Part shown: piece by piece, positions 58,481-64,000 of the stretch | Position numbering within the stretch: the first letter of the stretch is position 1 | How the letters are laid out: the number at the start of each line of letters is the position of its first letter | Source: Gammaproteobacteria bacterium | GTDB lineage: Bacteria > Pseudomonadota > Gammaproteobacteria > Burkholderiales > Burkholderiaceae_B | Assembly: GCA_030832095.1 (NCBI GenBank) | Contig: JAURJT010000002.1 | Location: 1-64,000 of the forward strand | DNA: 64,000 nucleotides | Reading direction: 5' to 3' | The notes under the pieces: model-generated | Told to the model about the DNA's origin: nothing | The model's database searches: none | The model's input: the letters and a program-made list of their open reading frames with translations, nothing else | Made by a program: the position numbers and the translations under genes

Positions 58481-59254
58481 CTATTGAATCAGAAGATAGG
58501 CTTTATTGGATATTGAAATCACCCCAATATATGGGCTACTGAATGTTAAAGTAATCAGGCTAATTGGAGTAAGAACTGTGGCGGTTGCAATGAACATCGC
58601 CACGACTAAAGACTTTGGTTTTGCTACGTGAATAAATGCAACTGTGAGTAGAAGAATGACAGCGAGGAATAAAATCCCGCTTAACCGTAATGGGTGAATA
58701 TCAAACGATGTATAAGCCAAACGGATACTGCGAGCGTTATTTACGGTCTGAAAGGCATTCATTAGCACCTTCGATTCCGCATTATTGTTCAACTGATTAG
58801 CAGCCTTGAATAAATCAGAACGCATAACAATAAATTTTTCTACCGTTTTTGAGGCGTCTTTTCTGTCTGACGTTAGTGTTTGCCACTCTTCTTCAATAAT
58901 AGATTTTGCGTACATTCGAGTGGCATTGGCTAGATTGTTATCTTTTAGCTCCGGAAGCGTACTGGCAAGGCTAATGATCTGAATGAGTCCCTGACTTTCA
59001 GCCTTGATGGCTTGTGATGCGACGTTGTAGTTTTCCCAAATCGAGGTGCCCATCAAGGCACTGAGTAAGGAAAACAATACCGCTGGCAAGCCAAAGAAAG
59101 GAGCCACAACTCCCTCATACTGCAGCATCAATGGCCGAGTTTTTGGTGATAAAAAAATGCGAGTAATGATCACCGCAATTGCGATAAATACAAAAATAAT
59201 GAACAGGACTAACTCGATTTCGTCGTCAGCATTTATGTTTAGCATTTTGGCCAC
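58481..59254 (-). CDS. DUF4239-type (bestrophin-like) membrane protein
   Basis: Membrane protein of 257 aa with four hydrophobic segments: two at about residues 14-35 and 48-68, and two near the C-terminus at about 192-212 and 217-240. The middle is a soluble helical part (IWENYNVASQAIKAESQGLI). This 2+2 layout matches DUF4239 proteins, sometimes called bestrophin-like. AT-rich codons (many Asn, Lys, Ile) differ from the flanking genes and hint at acquisition. The function is unknown. No ribosome-binding site of strength is seen before the ATG. Confidence 0.65.
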   Translation of the reverse strand: MAKMLNINADDEIELVLFIIFVFIAIAVIITRIFLSPKTRPLMLQYEGVVAPFFGLPAVLFSLLSALMGTSIWENYNVASQAIKAESQGLIQIISLASTLPELKDNNLANATRMYAKSIIEEEWQTLTSDRKDASKTVEKFIVMRSDLFKAANQLNNNAESKVLMNAFQTVNNARSIRLAYTSFDIHPLRLSGILFLAVILLLTVAFIHVAKPKSLVVAMFIATATVLTPISLITLTFSSPYIGVISISNKAYLLIQ

Positions 59255-59613
59255 ACCGTTGAATTGCTTTGGTAATTCTCGCCGATTGACATAAGCGTAC
59301 CATCAATGCCCCACTATTTCGTAAAGTTGTTGATGCCGTTAGAAGTACACGTTTGGCTGTAAGCGATCCATAAACCCTAGGCCTATTGCCAACCCTGATA
59401 GGCAAGATGAATAGTTTAATGGCCGCCGTTAACGGGCACACATTGAATCCTGCTGAGTGACTGTCCACAACTCACCCTGAGTGGCGATATCAATTGACTG
59501 AAAGCTGCGAACAGACCTCGGTCACAGCTGGCAAAGATCTTTGCACAACGGTACTAGACTTATCCAAAAGAAAATGTGATGATCGAAAAGTGTCACAAAC
59601 ATGGAGACGCAAC
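59255..59613. other. Gene-free stretch between the DUF4239 and ligase genes
   Basis: These 359 bp separate two divergent genes. An 80-codon open frame on the minus strand (59226-59468) has no ribosome-binding site and no family resemblance. An in-frame extension of the ligase back to 59494 has unrelated sequence with many Cys and Lys. No clear promoter, hairpin or repeat is seen. Confidence 0.55.
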
Positions 59614-61323
59614 ATGACCGAAGTGAAAAATCAGGCAGTGCAGCCTTCGTATGACCATGGTGCTAGCAGCACGCGCTTGATTGGTGACACGATTGGACAA
59701 GCCTTTGATAAAACGGTCATGACGTATGCGACGCAAGACGCTTTGGTTGTGGTCGACCAGGGTATTCGGTGGACTTGGCAAGAGCTAGGTGCCCGCGTGC
59801 GGGCCTTGGCCGCTGGTTTTCTCGCACTAGGACTCGAGCCTGGCGATCGTGTGGGTATCTGGGCACCCAACTGCTCAGAGTGGGTCCTGACGCAATTTGC
59901 AACGGCTAAGGTGGGGCTCATTCTGGTTAACATCAATCCGGCCTATCGTCGTGCTGAGTTGGCGTATGCGTTGAACAAGGTCGGTTGCAAGGCACTGGTT
60001 TTAGCGCCAGCGTTGAAATCCACGGATTACTTGGCAATCTTGACTGACTTGGCGCCTGAGCTTTCGAGCGCCAAGCCTGGCATGTTGCGGTCTCGTGCAT
60101 TGCCAGAGCTTAAACACGTGATTCGCTTGGGTACGCCGCAAACCCCAGGCATGTTCAATTTTGATGATATCAGTGCGCTGGCGCAGCCCGACGACGCCAT
60201 GCGTGTCGAGACCTTGGGCGCATTGCTGCAATTTGACGATATCATCAATATCCAGTTCACCTCTGGGACGACGGGTCAGCCCAAAGGTGCCTGCCTTACC
60301 CACCAAAATATTCTCAATAACGGCTATTTTGTTGCTGAAGCCATCAAACTGACCGACAAAGACAGGCTGTGTATTCCGGTGCCGCTGTATCACTGCTTTG
60401 GGATGGTGATGGGAAATTTGGGATGTCTGACACACGGTGCCACCATGGTGTACCCGAGTGCGGCCTTTGATCCACTGGCTGTGCTGAAAGCGGTGCAAGA
60501 GGAGAAGTGTACCGCTCTGTACGGAGTCCCCACCATGTTTATCGCCGAGCTTGAGCACCCAGACTTTGCCAAGTTTGACTTGCGTAGTTTACGCACGGGC
60601 ATCATGGCCGGCTCGCCCTGCCCAGTCGAGGTCATGAAACGAGTGCAAGCCGAAATGAACATGAATGAGGTCACCATTGCCTACGGCATGACCGAAACCT
60701 CACCAGTATCCCTGCAGAGCGCCACAGACGATCCGTTAGAGCGCCGGGTCTCGACGGTCGGCCGGGTGCAGCCACATGTCGAAATCAAGGTCGTCGATAC
60801 CGACGGACGCGTGGTGCCTCGCGGTGTCACGGGCGAGCTTTGCACGCGTGGCTACTCTGTCATGCTGGGTTATTGGAACGACGAAGAAAAAACCCGTGAG
60901 GCCGTTGACGCTGCAGGCTGGATGCACACGGGCGACTTGGCTGTGATGGACGAGCAAGGCTATGTCAATATCGTTGGACGTTTAAAGGACATGGTGATTC
61001 GCGGTGGCGAGAATATCTACCCGCGTGAAATTGAAGAATTTTTATACAGTCACCCGCATATTCAAGACGTACAAGTGATCGGTGTACCTGACGAAAAATA
61101 TGGCGAAGAGCTCTGTGCCTGGGTGAAATTACGCGAGGGCCAGGTCATCACGGCAGACGAGGTGCGAGCCTTTTGCAAAGGTCAGATCGCTCATTACAAG
61201 GTGCCCCGTCACATTCGTTTTGTAGACGAGTTTCCGATGACAATCACCGGAAAAATACAGAAGTACATCATGCGCCAACAAACCATAGAAGCTCTTGCGC
61301 TGACCGAACAGAAAACTGCTTAA
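59614..61323 (+). CDS. AMP-binding acyl-CoA synthetase (FadD-like)
   Basis: Acid-CoA ligase (569 aa from ATG 59614, GGAGACGCAAC in front) of the ANL superfamily. The P-loop is [20 protein letters not shown], followed by GTPxxF-like [13 protein letters not shown], the adenine-binding [14 protein letters not shown], the hinge [20 protein letters not shown] with [20 protein letters not shown], and the catalytic Lys in [15 protein letters not shown]. The pattern fits medium- or short-chain acyl-CoA ligases often annotated as AMP-binding proteins of fatty-acid degradation. It stands alone, so the chain length specificity is open. Confidence 0.92.
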   Translation: MTEVKNQAVQPSYDHGASSTRLIGDTIGQAFDKTVMTYATQDALVVVDQGIRWTWQELGARVRALAAGFLALGLEPGDRVGIWAPNCSEWVLTQFATAKVGLILVNINPAYRRAELAYALNKVGCKALVLAPALKSTDYLAILTDLAPELSSAKPGMLRSRALPELKHVIRLGTPQTPGMFNFDDISALAQPDDAMRVETLGALLQFDDIINIQFTSGTTGQPKGACLTHQNILNNGYFVAEAIKLTDKDRLCIPVPLYHCFGMVMGNLGCLTHGATMVYPSAAFDPLAVLKAVQEEKCTALYGVPTMFIAELEHPDFAKFDLRSLRTGIMAGSPCPVEVMKRVQAEMNMNEVTIAYGMTETSPVSLQSATDDPLERRVSTVGRVQPHVEIKVVDTDGRVVPRGVTGELCTRGYSVMLGYWNDEEKTREAVDAAGWMHTGDLAVMDEQGYVNIVGRLKDMVIRGGENIYPREIEEFLYSHPHIQDVQVIGVPDEKYGEELCAWVKLREGQVITADEVRAFCKGQIAHYKVPRHIRFVDEFPMTITGKIQKYIMRQQTIEALALTEQKTA

Positions 61324-61411
61324 AAAAGGTTGCGTGGCGAAACGATTGCTGAGTGTTCAAAATAGGGATGAGGTACTATATTTTTTTCATAAAAATAAGG
61401 TGCTTTAGCTG

Positions 61412-61987
61412 ATGTCGTCCGTCGCTAAAATTTGGAACCACATGAGACATTTTTTAATTATTTGCATCGCACTTATGCTGACCGGTTGCGCAACAAAAGA
61501 ATATCTCAATGCGCAAACTGAGTGCTCACCCGCTGCGTTTCAACGATATCCCGTTAACAGCGTACAAATGTATGTTCAACGCACAAGATCCGTTCAGGTG
61601 GCAACGGGTGCTGAAGAGTGCGAGAGCCGTACAGAGGGCAATCGAACCTACACCCGCTGTAAGCCTGAGATGAGAACGAGGTCAGTGCCGTATCAATCAT
61701 TAGAAATGGTGGATACGAACGCTCAGGCGCGCAACGCTTACTTACAAAATTGTACTGCACGGCTCTGTGTAAAACGTTTTGGTAATCCGGCGTGTGAAAC
61801 TGCGCAAACTTCGCCGGCAAGCCCGGTAGTCGCGAATCCTGCCACAAACGCCGTCGTTACGAATCCTGCAGCAAACGCGGTCACTACGAAAACCCCAAAA
61901 TCCCCGAAAAGCGCTGGTACGGCGCCTGGCACTAAACCTGTGCCTAAGTCACGTGATACTTCAGCAGACGACGATGACGATGATTGA
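61412..61987 (+). CDS. Predicted lipoprotein with repetitive, acidic tail
   Basis: Protein of 191 aa with a lipoprotein signal: RHFLIICIALMLTGC with the lipobox L-T-G-C, cysteine at residue 26 (or 16 if ATG 61442 is the start). The mature part has six or more cysteines in its first 100 residues (for example EECESRT and YTRCKPEM), suggesting disulfides. The tail holds a 9-residue repeat (NPATNAVVT, NPAANAVTT) and ends in seven Asp within the last eight residues. I recognise no family. It is probably an outer-membrane lipoprotein. Confidence 0.68.
   Translation: MSSVAKIWNHMRHFLIICIALMLTGCATKEYLNAQTECSPAAFQRYPVNSVQMYVQRTRSVQVATGAEECESRTEGNRTYTRCKPEMRTRSVPYQSLEMVDTNAQARNAYLQNCTARLCVKRFGNPACETAQTSPASPVVANPATNAVVTNPAANAVTTKTPKSPKSAGTAPGTKPVPKSRDTSADDDDDD
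61826..61895 (+). repeat. 27-bp tandem repeat in the lipoprotein tail
   Basis: Units start at 61826, 61853 and 61880 (partial), sharing ACGAATCCTGCnnnAAACGC-type sequence and coding VVANPATNA, VVTNPAANA and VTTK. It lies in the 3' third of the gene. Confidence 0.8.
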
Positions 61988-62112
61988 GGGGAGGTTTGTT
62001 TGGGTCAATTAACCCTGCCTCTGCACAGCGACCGTAGCCCTTTAAGTGAAGGGAGCCTTTGAAAGCTTATGTTATGTTGGTTCTTTGGTTAAGTGCTGTG
62101 CTGCTAAGTACT

Positions 62113-63900
62113 CTAAGGAAAATTCTTTCGTTGCGACTCAAAGGCGGTTAGGGGAGGAAACGCTTCGGGGTCGGTTTGGACATCAATCAAAAAAGGGCTA
62201 AAGGCGTACTCAGGACGTGAGGACTCTTCGATTGCGGCTTTGAGTTCAGTGAGTGTTGTGACCTTGACGCCTGCGCAGCCGCAGGCTCGTGCGATCGCAA
62301 CGTGATCGAGAGGCCCAAAATGACAAACACTAGTGTGCGTGCCAAAGCGACTATGCTCGGCGTTGATTTGAAACCCTAGTACACCGTTGTTTAAGACCAC
62401 GATCGTCACACCAACGCCATGTCGCTTGGCCGTCTCCATCTCGGCCCAACAATGAGCAAAGCCACCATCTCCGGTTAAGCAGATGACTCGTTTTGCAGGT
62501 GCGGCAATTTTTGCGCCAATTGCCATCGGAAATCCCCAACCGAGACCGGCGATGCCACGCGGCGTTAGCACACGCATCCCAGCGGTGACAGACTTGATAT
62601 ATTGAACTAACCAGATCGAGGAATAGCTTGCATCAGCGACCCAGGCGATCGGGCCCTTAATGGTGTCTAGCGTACGCACCACTAGTTCAGGGTGTAGGTG
62701 CCCCTCAATTGAATCGGCCTCGGTATTGCGCTCGAGTTCGTGAGCTTGATGGGCTTTTTGAATGAGCTCGCGTAGCGCGTTTGTTCGCACGGTCAAATCA
62801 ATGGCTTGTGTCTCACAATAACGCTTGAGCGAGGCTGTCAGTGCGGTGAGGGTCTCTCGTGCATCGCCCAGTAATCGTACGGCTGGATAGTTGCGCCCTA
62901 GCTCTTCAGGGTCAATATCGATTTGTGCGAACGTTGCCGACGTTGGAAAAAGTGTCCAACCTGCGGTGCCATTTTCATTGGTTCGAGTGCCGATAAAAAT
63001 AATCAGATCGGCGTTGTTTATGTACTCTTTGAAAAATTTTGTTGGAGCCCGCGTACCCATGGTGTTCCCAATCACTCCAATTGAAAGGGGGTGAGTTTCG
63101 TCGATCAGTCCTTTTCCCATATTGGTGGTGGCAACAGGGATACCCGCCACGTGTTGAAGTGCGGCGAGTGCTTGTGCCGCATCTGAATGATGAGCGCCGC
63201 CGCCTGCAACCATCAATGGTTGTCGGGCGCTTGCGATCATCAGCGCGAGTTTGTCAATCAGCGGGGCTGGTGCAAGTGATCGATCAGCAGGGTAAGCACC
63301 AAAAGCATCGCTGTAATTTTGTGGCTGTACCACAAATGGTGTTGAGGCCTCGGTCAAGATATCTGGGGCAATCAACAAGACGACTGGGCCGGGTCGCCCG
63401 CTTGTAGCGATCTGAATTGCACGCTCGACATACTCACCGGCTCGGCTCGCTAGGTTGATTCTTTTTACCCATTTCGCGCAACTAGAAAACAGCGTCTCAT
63501 GATCGAATTCTTGGAAGGCATTTTTGTCGGCGGTGGCGCGTGGTACCTCTTGGACAATCGCCAGAATCGGCACCGAAGCTTTGGTCGCTTCGGCGAGCCC
63601 CGCGACTAACAGAGCTGCGGCAGGGCCATTTTGTGCTGTGATGACAGAGATTTTTCGGCTTTGTCTTGCGGCGCCATCGGCCATCGCGATCCCGGCGTTT
63701 TCAGTTCTGTAGCCGATTTGTCGGATCCCGGCTTTTTCAGCGGCGAGAAACAAGGCAGTGGGGCAGCTTTGACCGTAAATCTCTGTCACACCCGCGGCAA
63801 CGAGTACGTCGACGATGGCGTGAGCCGCACGGTAGCCGTCAAGATTTTGTCTTTCCCAAGTTCCCTTGGGTGAAGAACTTGAGGTGCTCTTGTTTTGCAT
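62113..63900 (-). CDS. ThDP-dependent enzyme of the acetolactate synthase family
   Basis: Thiamine-diphosphate enzyme (595 aa from the ATG at 63900). The N-terminal PYR domain has the catalytic Glu in GYRTENAGIAMADGAAR and a regular helix with VTEIYGQSCPTALFLAAE; the central domain follows; the PP domain has ICLTGDGGFAHCWAEMETAK and VVLNNGVLGFQ, which bind ThDP and Mg. The Q-S-C-P segment replaces the 'G-x-P-G' found in true acetolactate synthases, so it is more likely a decarboxylase or carboligase of secondary metabolism than IlvB. No ilvN lies nearby. It follows another minus-strand gene by 23 nt and probably shares its transcript. Confidence 0.87.
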   Translation of the reverse strand: MQNKSTSSSSPKGTWERQNLDGYRAAHAIVDVLVAAGVTEIYGQSCPTALFLAAEKAGIRQIGYRTENAGIAMADGAARQSRKISVITAQNGPAAALLVAGLAEATKASVPILAIVQEVPRATADKNAFQEFDHETLFSSCAKWVKRINLASRAGEYVERAIQIATSGRPGPVVLLIAPDILTEASTPFVVQPQNYSDAFGAYPADRSLAPAPLIDKLALMIASARQPLMVAGGGAHHSDAAQALAALQHVAGIPVATTNMGKGLIDETHPLSIGVIGNTMGTRAPTKFFKEYINNADLIIFIGTRTNENGTAGWTLFPTSATFAQIDIDPEELGRNYPAVRLLGDARETLTALTASLKRYCETQAIDLTVRTNALRELIQKAHQAHELERNTEADSIEGHLHPELVVRTLDTIKGPIAWVADASYSSIWLVQYIKSVTAGMRVLTPRGIAGLGWGFPMAIGAKIAAPAKRVICLTGDGGFAHCWAEMETAKRHGVGVTIVVLNNGVLGFQINAEHSRFGTHTSVCHFGPLDHVAIARACGCAGVKVTTLTELKAAIEESSRPEYAFSPFLIDVQTDPEAFPPLTAFESQRKNFP

Positions 63901-63923
63901 GTCAGTTTTCGCGAGGATGCAAT

Positions 63924-64000
63924 TTACTTGTGGTAATCGACGTTGCCTGGCCAAGGTTCTTCTGAGATATCAAAGACCATCCCTTCAAAGCCGCGAAATT
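63924..64000 (-). CDS. C-terminal end of an unidentified gene (partial)
   Basis: The minus-strand frame is open from the window edge to a TAA at 63924-63926 and reads FRGFEGMVFDISEEPWPGNV, then DYHK. The composition is coding-like, and the spacing of 23 nt to the ThDP enzyme suggests an operon. I do not recognise the family from 24 residues. Confidence 0.6.
   Translation of the reverse strand, partial: FRGFEGMVFDISEEPWPGNVDYHK

Noticed and set aside
59226-59468. 80-codon minus-strand frame before the DUF4239 gene
   Set aside because: No ribosome-binding site, no recognisable family, and it overlaps the start of the DUF4239 gene.

Overview
The window looks like a chromosome segment of a betaproteobacterium of the order Burkholderiales, most like Alcaligenaceae (Bordetella/Achromobacter relatives) with moderate GC. 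The reasons are the leuC-leuD-leuB-asd-fimV-truA-trpF gene order, a Bug-type tricarboxylate-transporter binding protein, a BPSS1780-family membrane protein, an APH-fold homoserine kinase and an EIIA-HPr-EI phosphotransferase branch without sugar permeases. No rRNA, CRISPR array, prophage or intact insertion sequence is visible; there are two tRNA genes.

Layout. 1-1.9 kb: end of a TRAP transporter locus (tail of a probable DctP, a terminator, DctQ, DctM). 1.9-6.2 kb: an AT-rich accessory patch of toxin-antitoxin-like genes: a decayed HTH fragment, a complete hipBA-like pair with a 12-bp palindromic operator over its promoter, orphan DUF433, orphan MNT nucleotidyltransferase, orphan DUF2283, a 5'-truncated unknown gene and an MNT-HEPN pair. 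6.2-18 kb: catabolic genes (two fold-III PLP enzymes of the D-threonine aldolase/D-serine dehydratase class, an acyl-CoA dehydrogenase-SDR-phosphotransferase operon, an MFS permease, a double PPC/DUF296 protein, an outer-membrane barrel, a second SDR, a Bug binding protein and a double hotdog protein). 18-27.8 kb: a compact Tad/Flp pilus operon whose genes mostly overlap by 4 nt (pilin, TadG-like, TadE-like, unknown periplasmic protein, RcpC/CpaB, RcpA/CpaC secretin, an FHA-TadA fusion ATPase, TadB, TadC, then DUF192). 27.8-35.2 kb: housekeeping genes (BPSS1780 protein, thrB, dusA, CBS protein, YihY, DUF2069, selO). 35.4-44.5 kb: aroC, leuCDB, asd, fimV, truA, trpF and tRNA-Val. 44.6-58.4 kb: thrS-infC, then gshB-EIIA-ptsH-ptsI-ubiK-comM, then rpmI-rplT-pheS-pheT-ihfA-merR and tRNA-Pro. 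58.5-64 kb: a DUF4239 protein, a FadD-like ligase, a lipoprotein, a ThDP-dependent enzyme and the tail of one more gene.

The most unusual signal is not a gene. At least eleven places carry old, imperfect short tandem repeats with unrelated units of 15 to 81 bp. In three unrelated genes (the SDR at 13.8 kb, selO, truA) the unit is the gene's own 3' end including the stop codon, repeated two to four times into the downstream spacer. Elsewhere the repeats sit inside genes, mostly in linkers or tails (selO insert, FHA-TadA linker, DUF2069 tail, fimV Gly-X-Y segment, pilin leader, lipoprotein tail). Other points worth a look are the AUC start codon of infC, the split of the infC-rpmI-rplT operon by a six-gene block, the FHA-TadA fusion, and the cluster of antitoxin-like genes without partners.
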